A stretch of DNA of 64,000 nucleotides from an uncultured Pseudomonadales bacterium (GCA_943789335.1 CALSTS010000006.1:219501-283500); one strand, 5' to 3'. Shown: positions 9,748 through 18,682, counted from the first letter of the stretch. The notes: generated by a model from the letters alone, not told the origin. Numbers and translations: made by a program.

Positions 9748-9981
9748 ATGAACTTAGAATTAGCTAAACAAAATTTACTTGAAAAACAAACAGAGATTAC
9801 GTCGCGAGTAGATCGCACGCATAATCATATTCATCATCGAGAAGAGCCTGTCAGTGCAGATTTTAGTGAACAGGTTACTGAGATGGAAAATGAAGAAATT
9901 ATTCATGCCCTGGATGAAGAAGGCCGTGTCGAGTTGAAACAGATTCAACGTGCTCTAGACCGTCTTAATGATCGTGACTGA
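9748..9981 (+). CDS. DksA/TraR-like protein lacking the zinc finger
   Basis: I choose the ATG at 9748 because cggagga at 9738-9743 is well spaced for it; an in-frame ATG at 9724 has no such site. The 77 residues match the coiled-coil half of small TraR/DksA proteins: '[20 protein letters not shown]' then '[18 protein letters not shown]'. In relatives this is followed by 'G.YG.C..CG' and a four-cysteine zinc finger. Here the frame stops at exactly that point and no cysteine is present. The 3' end overlaps the convergent FmdB-like gene by 17 bp. It may be a natural short form or a truncation; any RNA polymerase binding is inference. Confidence 0.65.
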   Translation: MNLELAKQNLLEKQTEITSRVDRTHNHIHHREEPVSADFSEQVTEMENEEIIHALDEEGRVELKQIQRALDRLNDRD

Positions 9982-10219
9982 GTTCTTTTTTAAGAAAATC
10001 ACTTTCTGCGACTTTTATGTCTTTATGAACTTTGCTTCTATCTGAACGTTCCTGCGATGAGGAGCGGTTTTGGCTTTTAGTAGTGCGTATACCAGGGGCA
10101 TTAAATAATTTCTCAAGATCAGGACTGTCGCAGGATTCGCAATCAGGCTTCTCGCTTATCTTAACGATTTTTTCAAATTGGTGGCCGCAGCTACGGCATT
10201 TGTATTCATAAATAGGCAT
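9965..10219 (-). CDS. FmdB-family zinc ribbon protein
   Basis: This 84-residue protein opens with '[18 protein letters not shown]', the hallmark of the FmdB putative regulatory family. It has a four-cysteine zinc ribbon at C8, C11, C27 and C30. The tail is polar and low in complexity ('[14 protein letters not shown]'). Family members are named after a formamidase regulator, but most have no proven role. It converges and overlaps with the DksA-like gene. The family is clear, the function unknown. Confidence 0.85.
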   Translation of the reverse strand: MPIYEYKCRSCGHQFEKIVKISEKPDCESCDSPDLEKLFNAPGIRTTKSQNRSSSQERSDRSKVHKDIKVAESDFLKKELSHDH

Positions 10220-10401
10220 GACTAGATAATACTACAAGACATGAAATAGGAGCTAGTTTTCTGTGAAAGATAATTAGCCCTTTTATAGGCTAATGACTAA
10301 AGCATGCTTTAAAAGTTAAAAAAATGGCTGATAGGAAAAGACCCAGCAGCCATTAAATAAGTGCTTATTTGCTGTGTGGTTAAATAAAGCTCGTTTGAAC
10401 T

Positions 10402-11079
10402 CTAATCAATAGCAAAGCAGTAAAAATATCCGGCACCACCACCGGCTTCTACTCCTTCCTGGGTACAGCTACGGGTACCATGAGTTGAATTCCAGGAGTT
10501 ATCAAAACGACCATGACGATCATGGTGGCCCACACGAGCACTGCCTTCTTCATTGCTGGTCCAGTTGGAGCAGCTTTGATCATCTCCGGCAGGATAGGCA
10601 CGTCCATCCGGTGTAGAGCCTGTCAGAATGTCGTGTTTACTGACATCAATACCGTATTCTCTGGCTATGATGCCCGGGACTAAATCGCCCCTTTCTGTTC
10701 TGGCATGGAAGGGGTGTAAACCACTGCCAAGACGTGCTTGATCAAGGCTATCACCATGTAAATGATCCTGGTCCCGAGCGATCAGATCGCCAGTAGATCC
10801 ATACCAGGGGCCTGAACCAATTCGATCACGAGCATCAACAGCATTGCGTCCTTGGGTGCTCAAATACGCGCGCCATGTTGAGTCGCCGCGGCCAACAGAG
10901 GTCGCAAGCACCTGACAATGCGCATCAGCACCGGCTAATCCACCTAGATTTCCGCCGTCGCCCAAGCCTACGCCGGTGATAAAAAAGGACATAGCAGGCT
11001 GTTCATCATCTTGTGCAAGGCTGGCGCTTGAGGCCATTATGCAAGCAAGTGCTGCGATTATTATTTTATTTTTTTTCAT
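10402..11079 (-). CDS. Secreted lectin-like (endostatin/C-type-lectin fold) protein
   Basis: The 225-residue protein has a signal peptide ('ASSASLAQ'). Its domain is common in proteobacterial secreted proteins: 'GGNLGGLAGADAHCQVLA', 'TWRAYLSTQGRNAVDARDRI', 'GPWYGSTGD', 'HDILTGSTPDG', 'CSNWTSNEEG', and 'GAGYFYCFA'. These are annotated as lectin-like or collagenase NC10/endostatin-like domains. Paired cysteines suggest disulphides in the periplasm or outside the cell. The ligand is unknown. It is a single gene with an AT-rich flank on both sides. Confidence 0.75.
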   Translation of the reverse strand: MKKNKIIIAALACIMASSASLAQDDEQPAMSFFITGVGLGDGGNLGGLAGADAHCQVLATSVGRGDSTWRAYLSTQGRNAVDARDRIGSGPWYGSTGDLIARDQDHLHGDSLDQARLGSGLHPFHARTERGDLVPGIIAREYGIDVSKHDILTGSTPDGRAYPAGDDQSCSNWTSNEEGSARVGHHDRHGRFDNSWNSTHGTRSCTQEGVEAGGGAGYFYCFAID

Positions 11080-11280
11080 CCTAAGACTCCTTATTATGAC
11101 TGAATATTAAAAACAACCGCTTGATCCTAGCACTATTCAAAAAATACTCAAATCGAGATTCTGATTGATTGCGTTTAATTGTTAATAGAGATGAAATAAA
11201 TCAAATAAACAGACCTGCTTATGCATATTGGCTTGTGATAGTATTTCGCTCCCAAATCAGGTTTAGCTGGAGTACCACTA

Positions 11281-12390
11281 ATGATAAGAAACTTTAAAAC
11301 CCCCTTAATGATTTTGCTGTGTTGTTGCTCAGTTAATCTTTTTGCGGCAAATGCTGATGCAGCTGATGAAACTGCGATGCAAGACTGCAGTGAATCAGGC
11401 GGTTTAAATTATATTTGTGGGCTAGCGGTTCCCGAAGATTTGGTCATTATTCCTGGCACTGATTGGGTTGTTGCGGGAGCTTATTCTGAAGAGAGCAACG
11501 CGGGTCTAAATCTGGTCAATGCCGTAAGCAAGAATGTGACAGAGCTTTATTCTCCAAAGGCGGGTAGAAGCCGCTTAAATCGTAACCTTTACGGGGCATG
11601 CCCTGGCGCGCCGGATCTAAACAATTTCCAAACTCATGGTTTAGCTATTCAGAATGAAGTAAGCAGCGATGAAAGATATAACTTATATGTGGTCAGTCAT
11701 GGTGGCCGTGAAGCAATAGAAGTGTTTGAGCTTGATGCCAGTTCAGCTATGCCACAAATAACCTGGGTCGGTTGCGTGCTGATGCCAGACGGCCTTGATG
11801 CCAATGATGTCAGCGCCATGCGCGATGGCACAATTTTGGCCACCGTACTCATGCATCCAGGTTTTAGTTTTGAAGACTTGCTCTCGGGAAACCCAACAGG
11901 CGCAGTCTATAAATGGGTGCCTGGCTCAGATGGTTTCATTAAGCTTGAGGGCTCAGAATTGCCAGGCAATAATGGCATTCAGGTTTCAGAAGATGAAACT
12001 GAAATATTCATTGCGGCATCGGGACTCAGCGCGATTGTTACGCTGTCAAACAGCAATCCGTCCAGAGTGCTAAGACGCACCAGAACAATGGCGTTTGCCC
12101 CAGATAATGTGGTGTATGACAGCAATGGTTATTTGTTAACCGCCGGTATGCGAGATGACGAAGCAACCTGTGCTGGTACCGGGCCACCTCCGGCAAGCAA
12201 TTGCCCACGCGGATCAATCGCTGCCTATATACATCCCGAGACTATGGAAGACAGAGTTATTCTGGATACAGTCGCTACGCCCGATTTTACTGGCGCGACT
12301 ATGGCGATTTTGCCCGGTGGTAAAGAAGTATGGATAGGCTCTTTCAGATCATCGCGAATTGCCTACCAACTGCTCAACAGAATGGATTAG
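11281..12390 (+). CDS. Secreted SMP-30/gluconolactonase-like beta-propeller protein
   Basis: A 369-residue protein with a signal peptide ('SVNLFAANADA'). The body has repeated propeller-type blades: 'NFQTHGLAIQ', 'YNLYVVSHGGREAIEVFEL', 'GTILATVLMHPGF', 'GAVYKWVPGSDGF', 'NNGIQVSEDETEIFIA', and 'FAPDNVVYDSNGYLLTAG'. The pattern is that of SMP-30/paraoxonase-like calcium-dependent lactonases, but I cannot verify metal ligands by eye, so enzyme activity is inference. It is a single gene preceding tpx. Confidence 0.65.
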   Translation: MIRNFKTPLMILLCCCSVNLFAANADAADETAMQDCSESGGLNYICGLAVPEDLVIIPGTDWVVAGAYSEESNAGLNLVNAVSKNVTELYSPKAGRSRLNRNLYGACPGAPDLNNFQTHGLAIQNEVSSDERYNLYVVSHGGREAIEVFELDASSAMPQITWVGCVLMPDGLDANDVSAMRDGTILATVLMHPGFSFEDLLSGNPTGAVYKWVPGSDGFIKLEGSELPGNNGIQVSEDETEIFIAASGLSAIVTLSNSNPSRVLRRTRTMAFAPDNVVYDSNGYLLTAGMRDDEATCAGTGPPPASNCPRGSIAAYIHPETMEDRVILDTVATPDFTGATMAILPGGKEVWIGSFRSSRIAYQLLNRMD

Positions 12391-12395
12391 ACCGA

Positions 12396-12480
12396 ATAAG
12401 AAAAGATACAAAAAAGATGAGAAAAGTTAAGAAAAGATAAAAAGATAAAAAGATAAAAAGATAAAAAAATAAGAAAAGAA
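12396..12480. repeat. A-rich tandem repeat before tpx
   Basis: The stretch contains at least four tandem copies of the 8-bp unit aaaaagat (12432-12468) flanked by degenerate copies. It resembles the A-rich 10-bp repeats at 6451-6510. It lies between the beta-propeller gene and tpx; it could bend DNA near the tpx promoter, but no function is shown. Confidence 0.7.
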
Positions 12481-12538
12481 CTTGAACCGAAAAACCATTA
12501 AAGACGTACTATAATTTTTTTAAACTAAAGGAAAAAAC

Positions 12539-13036
12539 ATGGCTGAAATTACATTAAGAGGCAACCCAATTCAAACCAATGGCGAATTGCCGACTGCAGG
12601 TTCCAAAGCACCTGATTTTACATTGTTAAAAACTGATCTATCAGAACTGAGCAGCGGTGACTTAAAAGGTCAACGCGTCATACTGAATATCTTTCCAAGT
12701 ATTGATACGCCTGTTTGCCAAACCTCAACGCGTGAATTCAACGCTAAAGCCAGCGGCCTGGATAATACCACCGTGGTTTGTGCGTCAATGGATTTACCCT
12801 TTGCAATGGGTCGATTTTGTGGTGCAGAAGGCATCGAAGATGTTGTGCCAGCATCTGCATTTCGTTCCGACTTTGCAGCCGATTATGGCGTTAAACAAAC
12901 GGATGGACCTTTGCAAGGTTTAACCGCGCGTGCGGTGGTAGTGATTGATGAAGAAGGCACCGTGCTTTATTCACAGCTCGTGGGTGAGATTGCCGATGAA
13001 CCTGATTATGATGCAGCGATTGCCAGTTTGTCTTAG
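12539..13036 (+). CDS. tpx: Thiol peroxidase Tpx
   Basis: The 165-residue protein is full length for atypical 2-Cys peroxiredoxin Tpx. It opens with 'ITLRGNPIQTNGELPTAGSKA'-type sequence and carries the peroxidatic cysteine in 'SIDTPVCQTSTREFN' and the resolving cysteine in 'GRFCGAEGI'. It reduces hydrogen and alkyl peroxides with electrons from thioredoxin. The ribosome site aaagga precedes the ATG, and a terminator follows directly, so it is monocistronic. Confidence 0.95.
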   Translation: MAEITLRGNPIQTNGELPTAGSKAPDFTLLKTDLSELSSGDLKGQRVILNIFPSIDTPVCQTSTREFNAKASGLDNTTVVCASMDLPFAMGRFCGAEGIEDVVPASAFRSDFAADYGVKQTDGPLQGLTARAVVVIDEEGTVLYSQLVGEIADEPDYDAAIASLS

Positions 13037-13058
13037 GTTTTATTTACTAACCTTACAC

Positions 13059-13088
13059 AAAAAAGCCATCTTTACAGGTGGCTTTTTT
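13059..13088 (+). terminator. Rho-independent terminator of tpx
   Basis: The stem is 13059-13070 with 13077-13088 (12 bp including one G-T pair, 6-nt loop) and ends in six T. It lies 23 bp past the tpx stop. Confidence 0.9.
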
Positions 13089-13156
13089 GTTTGTTGAGCT
13101 TTCTAATGAAAGCTTTTAGTGAGATATCTATTAGTCAAACTAATGGTCATTCTAGT

Positions 13157-13444
13157 TTATGGCGGACGAGGGAAATAAATCGCTTTTTCATCGACGCCGA
13201 TTTTCATTACTTTATCTCCAACAAAATACGGTTTCCACCAGGCAATAAGAATTGGCACAGACACATTAAGGAAGAAAGTCGTGCCCATTAAGGTATAAAA
13301 AGCATCAGTGGTAATAATTTGTGTTTGTACGTAAACGATATCCATCACCACAAACGCCAGTTCTGCCCGTCCCGACATACCAAAGCCAATCATAATGCTT
13401 TCATGCCAGGCAAAATTAAAGGTGTATCTTGCCGCCAGTCCGGC
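13157..13444 (-). pseudogene. 3' remnant of a cation:proton antiporter gene
   Basis: The minus-strand frame ends at 13157 and reads back to about 13444. It gives the C-terminal transmembrane part of a Kef/CPA2-type antiporter: 'ESIMIGFGMSGRAELAFVVM' then 'NVSVPILIAWWKPYF'. Upstream the frame hits a stop (13445-13447) exactly where a different gene begins on the other strand. The N-terminal two thirds and the promoter are gone, so it is not functional. Confidence 0.75.
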
Positions 13445-13657
13445 TTAGAGTATTTGTACGCACTTAGAGACTTTAATCTTTTAGAGCAGGGTTCTGAAGA
13501 GCCGGGCGGTGCTTGGGTGCGGGTACAGTTTTGGTTAAATTACAGCCGACCTGATTATGGGGATCAGAGTCTGAAAGAAATTGTGCTGCGTGAGCGCAAT
13601 GGTTTGTGGCTGATTGCTGAAGAGCGCACCTTGCAGGTCAATATCATTTCAGATTAG
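13445..13657 (+). pseudogene. 3' remnant of an L,D-transpeptidase-type NTF2-like domain gene
   Basis: From 'LEYLYALRDFNLLEQG' to the stop, the plus-strand frame resembles the C-terminal NTF2-like domain found behind YkuD L,D-transpeptidase domains: 'VRVQFWLNYSRPDYGDQSLK' then 'GLWLIAEE'. The 5' part is missing. Codons upstream of ~13445 in this frame are antisense to the antiporter remnant and not homologous. The assignment to this family is moderate; that it is a truncated piece is more secure. Confidence 0.5.
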
Positions 13658-13737
13658 TCCGTCACATTTGTACTATGCATTTGTACTATAATAGCCCTCT
13701 CATATAGCTCATTCACAACTAGCCGAGTAGTAAGTTC

Positions 13738-15378
13738 ATGAAAGCCTCTGATTTGTTTGTACAATGCCTCGAAGCCGAAGGTGTTGAGTATATTTTTGGT
13801 ATTCCCGGTGAAGAAAACCTCGATTTACTGAACTCCCTTAAAGATTCCTCCATCAAGTTAATCATTACCCGGCACGAACAAGCGGCGGGTTTTATGGCGG
13901 CGACCTATGGGCGCTTAACCGGCAAAGCCGGAGTGTGTTTATCAACGCTGGGGCCGGGTGCGACCAATTTGGTAACACCTGCTGCCTATGCGCAGTTAGG
14001 TGCCATGCCGATGATAATGCTGACCGGCCAAAAACCGATTAAACGTAGTAAACAAGGGCAGTTTCAGATCATTGATGTGGTCGACATGATGCGGCCAATT
14101 ACGAAGTATGCACGCCAAATTGTGAGCGCTGACAGCATTCCGTCAAAAGTGCGCGAAGCCTTTCGACTTGCGGAAGAAGAAAGGCCCGGCGCCGCATTAC
14201 TTGAGCTGCCTGAAGATATTGCCGCGGAAGAATCAAATGAGCTGCCATTTAAGGCGAGCATGGCAAGACGCCCAGTGGTTGAAGAAAAGGCCGTCGACCA
14301 GGCTATAGAGTCCTTACAAAAAGCCGAACGTCCGCTCTTGCTGGTGGGCGCGGCGGCAAACCGTAAACTGACCGCCACAATGCTGCGAGATTTTGTCGAA
14401 AAGCAGGGCATTCCTTTTATTACCACGCAGATGGGTAAGGGTGTTATTGATGAGAGCAACCCTCTGTGTATTGGCAATGCCGCGCTGTCGGATGGCGACT
14501 TTTTACATCAGGCCATCAAAAAAGCCGACTTGATTATTAATGTCGGGCACGATGTGGTGGAGAAGCCGCCTTTTTTCATGCAAGGCAATAGCCTTAACGT
14601 GATACACATAAACTTTAAGTCTGCGGAAGTAGACCCGGTGTATTTCCCACAGACTGAAATGATAGGCGATGTTGCCCACAGCATCTGGCAGCTCAATGAA
14701 AACCTATCACCGCAAAAGCATTGGGATTTTGCTTACTTTTTGAAAGTCAGAGATGCCATGCTGGAGCATGAACATAAGGGTATTAGTGACCCACGCTTTC
14801 CTATTTATCCACAGCGTCTGGTTGCCGATGTGCGCAAGGTCATGGGCGAAGAAGACATTATTGCCTTAGACAACGGGGTGTATAAAATCTGGTTCGCGCG
14901 TAACTATCAGGCTAACTGCCCAAACACGGTGCTATTGGATAACGCCCTGGCTTCCATGGGCGCGGGTTTACCTTCGGCTATGGCCGCCAAAATGGTTAAC
15001 CCCGATAAAAAAGTAGTCGCCATCTGTGGTGATGGCGGTTTTATGATGAACTCACAGGAAATAGAAACGGCCGTTCGTTTGAAACTGGATCTAGTGGTAC
15101 TGATTCTGAATGACAGCGCCTATGGCATGATTAAATGGAAGCAGGCCAATATGAATTTTGATGATTTTGGTTTGGATTTTAAAAACCCTGATTTCATTAT
15201 GTATGCTGAAAGTTATGGCGCCTTTGGCCATCGTTTAAGCAGTGCCGATGAATTAGCGCCTTTACTACAACGTTGCCTGGATGCTGGTGGGGTACATTTG
15301 ATTGACGCCCCGGTGGATTACAGTGAGAATGACTTAATACTGAATCGACAATTACCTGAGTTATCTAAACATATTTAG
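13738..15378 (+). CDS. Acetolactate synthase large subunit-like ThDP enzyme
   Basis: The 546-residue protein has the ThDP-enzyme layout: catalytic glutamate in 'TRHEQAAGFMA', the central domain, and the cofactor motif 'CGDGGFMMNSQEIETA' leading to 'ILNDSAYGMI'. 'GQFQIIDVVDMMRPITKYAR' resembles catabolic (AlsS-type) acetolactate synthases. No small regulatory subunit gene is adjacent, unlike IlvBN. It is followed 72 bp downstream by an acylating aldehyde dehydrogenase on the same strand, which suggests a shared pathway making or using an aldehyde or acyl-CoA. It could act on another 2-oxo acid, or conceivably sulfoacetaldehyde, rather than pyruvate. Confidence 0.8.
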   Translation: MKASDLFVQCLEAEGVEYIFGIPGEENLDLLNSLKDSSIKLIITRHEQAAGFMAATYGRLTGKAGVCLSTLGPGATNLVTPAAYAQLGAMPMIMLTGQKPIKRSKQGQFQIIDVVDMMRPITKYARQIVSADSIPSKVREAFRLAEEERPGAALLELPEDIAAEESNELPFKASMARRPVVEEKAVDQAIESLQKAERPLLLVGAAANRKLTATMLRDFVEKQGIPFITTQMGKGVIDESNPLCIGNAALSDGDFLHQAIKKADLIINVGHDVVEKPPFFMQGNSLNVIHINFKSAEVDPVYFPQTEMIGDVAHSIWQLNENLSPQKHWDFAYFLKVRDAMLEHEHKGISDPRFPIYPQRLVADVRKVMGEEDIIALDNGVYKIWFARNYQANCPNTVLLDNALASMGAGLPSAMAAKMVNPDKKVVAICGDGGFMMNSQEIETAVRLKLDLVVLILNDSAYGMIKWKQANMNFDDFGLDFKNPDFIMYAESYGAFGHRLSSADELAPLLQRCLDAGGVHLIDAPVDYSENDLILNRQLPELSKHI

Positions 15379-15450
15379 ATTAGAGTTAATCAATAATAAA
15401 ATCTGTATAACAGCTTATACAAAATAGATTTTAGGACAAATTTTGAGGTT

Positions 15451-16824
15451 ATGAAGACAATGGACACACTCGTTAAAGACATGATGGCAAAAGCCAGAAT
15501 CGCACAGAAAGAATTTGCAACATACAACCAGCAGCAAGTAGACGAGATCGTTCGTGCGATTGGTAAAGTTGTTTACGACAATGCCGAAGAGCTTGCTAAA
15601 GATGCCGTTGATGAAACGCGCATGGGTTTGTACGAAGATAAGGTTCTAAAGAACAAAGGTAAATCTCGAAACATCTGGAACAACCTGAAAGACAAGCGCT
15701 CCATCGGTGTTATCTCAGAGCGAGATGAACACGGCATCATCAAAGTGGCCAAGCCAGTTGGGGTTGTCGGTGCTGTAACACCCACGACCAATCCAGTGGT
15801 TACCCCCATGTGTAATGCAATGTTTGCATTGAAGGGTGGTAATGCGATTATTTGTGCGCCACATCCACGTTCGAAGAATGTCAGCACTAAAACAGTTGAT
15901 TTAATGAACGCGGAAATTCGCAAGTTGGGCGGTCCAGAAAATTTGATTCAATCCATCTCCGAGCCTTCATTAGAGCGCACTCAAGAGTTAATGGGCAGCT
16001 GCGATGTGTTGGTTGCTACAGGCGGCCCAGCAATGGTTCAGGCGGCTTACAGCAGCGGCAAACCATCCTATGGTGTTGGTCCAGGTAACGTGCAGGTTAT
16101 TGTCGATACGGACGTGGATATGGACGAAACAGCAGAGAAAATCATCACAGGCCGTGCTTTTGATCATGGGATTATCTGTTCAGGTGAGCAGTCCGTTATT
16201 GCCCATAAAGATCAGTATCAGGCAGTGATCGAAGCCTTCATTACTAAAGGTGCTTACTACATAGAAGATCAAGAGCTTGCAGACAAACTGCGCTCAGTCT
16301 TATTTGTCGATGGGCATATCAATGGTGATGTTGTTGGACAAAGTGTTCAAGCCATAGCGGAAATGGCAGGCATCGACGTTCCTAAAGGCGCCAGAGTAAT
16401 TCTGATAAAATCAAACGGTGCAGCAGACGATATTCTTCGTAAAGAAAAAATGTGTCCGGTTATGGTTGCTTTTGAATACGAAGACTTCGACCACGCAGTT
16501 GCCATCGCCAAGTTCAACCTAGAGCTTGAAGGAGCAGGACACTCAGCTGCTATTCATTCAAAGAACGATGCCCACATCAGACAAGCCGGCGTTACCTTAC
16601 CCATTAGCCGTTTGGTCGTAAACGAGGCAAGTTCTCTTACTACCGGTGGCTCACTACATAATGGCTTTGCGCCAACTACAACACTAGGTTGTGGCTCTTG
16701 GGGCAATAATTCAATCTCTGAAAACCTCGACTATAAACATCTGATTAATGTCTCTCGCATTGGCTATAAGAAAGATATAGTAGCGCCAACGGATCATCAA
16801 ATTTGGGAAGAAGTAGTTAGCTAG
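15451..16824 (+). CDS. CoA-acylating aldehyde dehydrogenase
   Basis: The protein is up to 457 residues and belongs to the acylating branch (EutE, AdhE N-domain, sulfoacetaldehyde dehydrogenase SauS). The catalytic cysteine lies in 'FDHGIICSGEQSVI'. The nucleotide-binding region includes 'ATGGPAMVQAAYSSGKPSYG' and the end carries 'TTTLGCGSWGNNS'. The first ATG (15451) follows gagg by only 2 nt, so the second ATG (15460) is a likelier start. It converts an aldehyde, CoA and NAD(P)+ to acyl-CoA. Lack of shell-protein genes argues against a microcompartment. The substrate is unknown. Confidence 0.85.
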   Translation: MKTMDTLVKDMMAKARIAQKEFATYNQQQVDEIVRAIGKVVYDNAEELAKDAVDETRMGLYEDKVLKNKGKSRNIWNNLKDKRSIGVISERDEHGIIKVAKPVGVVGAVTPTTNPVVTPMCNAMFALKGGNAIICAPHPRSKNVSTKTVDLMNAEIRKLGGPENLIQSISEPSLERTQELMGSCDVLVATGGPAMVQAAYSSGKPSYGVGPGNVQVIVDTDVDMDETAEKIITGRAFDHGIICSGEQSVIAHKDQYQAVIEAFITKGAYYIEDQELADKLRSVLFVDGHINGDVVGQSVQAIAEMAGIDVPKGARVILIKSNGAADDILRKEKMCPVMVAFEYEDFDHAVAIAKFNLELEGAGHSAAIHSKNDAHIRQAGVTLPISRLVVNEASSLTTGGSLHNGFAPTTTLGCGSWGNNSISENLDYKHLINVSRIGYKKDIVAPTDHQIWEEVVS

Positions 16825-16881
16825 TTTCCCAGTTTTATTCAGGTAAAAAAGGCGCTATTTTTAGCTCCTTTATATGGGTTC

Positions 16882-17170
16882 TTACACTAAGGTTTCTTGC
16901 GGGTTGGGAAATCTATGTCGAATAATTTCAGTATCGGATTTTTCAGTAATAAACCTGAACGCTTTTTCAATCTCTATGGGGAAATCATCCGGGCCTTGAC
17001 GGAAATCTTCGTAAACGTCGAGTACTATTAATATCTTGTTCTTTGAGCTCATTAAGCCACTCAACTGTATATTCTGTTTTTGTGATGCGATAACTGCTCG
17101 GAATTCTAGCATGGCAAATTCCACAAGCATATATTTGCGTGAAGCAGTTCCAAATGTTCTTGAATACCAA
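16882..17170 (-). pseudogene. Possible small gene broken by a frameshift
   Basis: Two overlapping minus-strand frames look like halves of one protein. The upstream half (from 17170) reads 'MVFKNIWNCFTQIYACGICH' and 'TVEWLNELKEQDI'. The downstream half (to 16882) reads 'VLDVYEDFRQGPDDFPIEIE' and ends 'RHRFPNPQETLV'. A shift near 17030 would join them. Alternatively the second frame alone is an 82-residue gene from 17130. I do not recognise the product. The rest of 16825-17341 holds only the presumed promoter of the permease. Confidence 0.3.
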
Positions 17171-17341
17171 AGTGAGAACTATTAGTATCTCCCTTTCAAA
17201 ATCATGGGTAGATCTGAAGGTTATCCCACTAATTTTTATTATAATAATCTCAGGGCTGAATTCTTTTATATGAATCTCGGTATCTGGGTGCTGAACGTTA
17301 AGAGATCAACGAAATCGACAAAATTGAGGTAGTTACTTATT

Positions 17342-18682
17342 ATGGAAATACTTGTTTGGAATAATGAAATGCTGGTTTCCGCGGTTATTCTGGTCATCAC
17401 CTTTGGCGCTATTTTTACAGAGGGTATTCATGGGGTTCACCGGGTGAAATCTGCAATGGCAGGTGCTGCAGTCATGATTCTAGCAGGGCAAATGTTTGGT
17501 TTTTACAACCCGGAAGAAGCAGTTGAGGCTATAGACTGGAATGTAGTGTTTTTGCTCGGTGGCATGATGACTATCGTTGCGATCATGATTCCAACCGGTG
17601 GATTCCAACAATTAGCTTATAAGATTGCAGATTTTAGTAAAGGTCGTTTATTCCTATTACTGGCCTTAATGGGCACCCTGGTGACAGTGCTTTCTTTATT
17701 ACTCGATAACGTCACTACCGTCGTCATCTTTGGTCCTCTCATTATTCTAATTTGTAAGTCTCTACGAGTGAGTGCTATTCCTTTCTTACTGGCTGCAGCG
17801 CTGTTATCTGATACAGGTGGTGTTGCCACTTTGGTAGGAGACCCGCCTAATCTAATGATAGGTTCAGCGGCTGATATCGATTTCGTGACCTTCGCTAAAC
17901 ATATGTTCCCAATGGTATTTTGTGCATGGATTGCGATTCTTTTCTTCTTGCGTATTTTGTTTAAAAAGGAGTTAAGTGTTACTCCAGCCCCGTTGGAATT
18001 AACAGATAGAGAGCCATTGTCAGATCCAAAAACCTGGTATGGCGCACTGGCGGTATTAGGCATAATGGTGATTGGCTTTATTATGCATAACGCGCTGCAT
18101 TGGGAGCCTTGGTTTGTAACAGCGATAGGCTTAACCTTACTGGTATTTATCAGTAAGGATATTGACCTGGAAGAAAGTTTTGCAGAGATTGAGCTTGCCT
18201 TATTAATGTTCTTTATTTCGCTGTTCATCATTGTCGGTGGTGTCGAACACAGTGAATTCCTGATGTATATCGGTCAGTTTGTGATTCCTTTCGTGGAGAG
18301 TTATGGTCTGTTAACAACCTGCATTATTCTATTATGGGTAGCAGCCATCATGTCTGCCGCCATTGATAATATTCCTTTTACTGCGGCAATGATTCCTATA
18401 ATTTTGGGAATGGAGGCTCAGGGTATTAATGTTTCACCATTGTGGTGGGCTCTAGCTGCTGGTGTTGGGATGGGTGGTAACGGTACGCATTTAGGTTCAA
18501 CGGCCAACGTCTTCATCGTCACAATTTCTGAGAAGATGGCGAAAGACGCAGGTGACCCTAGTTTGGCGATTACTCCAGGCCTTTGGTTTAGAAAAGGTTT
18601 GCCGGTTATGTTGATTACACTGGTAATCTGTACAGTGATTATGACGACGTTCTTCTCTTTCTTTGAAAATTCAGGTGTATAA
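17342..18682 (+). CDS. ArsB/NhaD-superfamily permease (COG1055-like)
   Basis: The 446-residue protein is almost wholly hydrophobic, with about 11-12 membrane helices. It carries ion-transporter superfamily signatures: 'LLLDNVTTVVIFGPLIILI', 'SDTGGVATLVGDPPNLMIGS', and near the end 'MSAAIDNIPFTAAMIPII' with 'GVGMGGNGTHLGSTANVF'. These are the paired re-entrant motifs of the ArsB/P-protein/NhaD group. Members move arsenite, Na+/H+ or organic anions; no arsenic resistance genes are nearby, so a Na+/H+ or anion role is more likely. A strong terminator follows. Confidence 0.85.
   Translation: MEILVWNNEMLVSAVILVITFGAIFTEGIHGVHRVKSAMAGAAVMILAGQMFGFYNPEEAVEAIDWNVVFLLGGMMTIVAIMIPTGGFQQLAYKIADFSKGRLFLLLALMGTLVTVLSLLLDNVTTVVIFGPLIILICKSLRVSAIPFLLAAALLSDTGGVATLVGDPPNLMIGSAADIDFVTFAKHMFPMVFCAWIAILFFLRILFKKELSVTPAPLELTDREPLSDPKTWYGALAVLGIMVIGFIMHNALHWEPWFVTAIGLTLLVFISKDIDLEESFAEIELALLMFFISLFIIVGGVEHSEFLMYIGQFVIPFVESYGLLTTCIILLWVAAIMSAAIDNIPFTAAMIPIILGMEAQGINVSPLWWALAAGVGMGGNGTHLGSTANVFIVTISEKMAKDAGDPSLAITPGLWFRKGLPVMLITLVICTVIMTTFFSFFENSGV

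Noticed and set aside
13319..13444. N-terminal part of the plus-strand frame 13319-13657
   Set aside because: It is antisense to the antiporter remnant, which has clear homology; only the part from ~13445 on looks like protein.
15451..16824. Ethanolamine/propanediol microcompartment enzyme
   Set aside because: The family is right (EutE-like) but there are no shell-protein genes and no N-terminal encapsulation-type extension.
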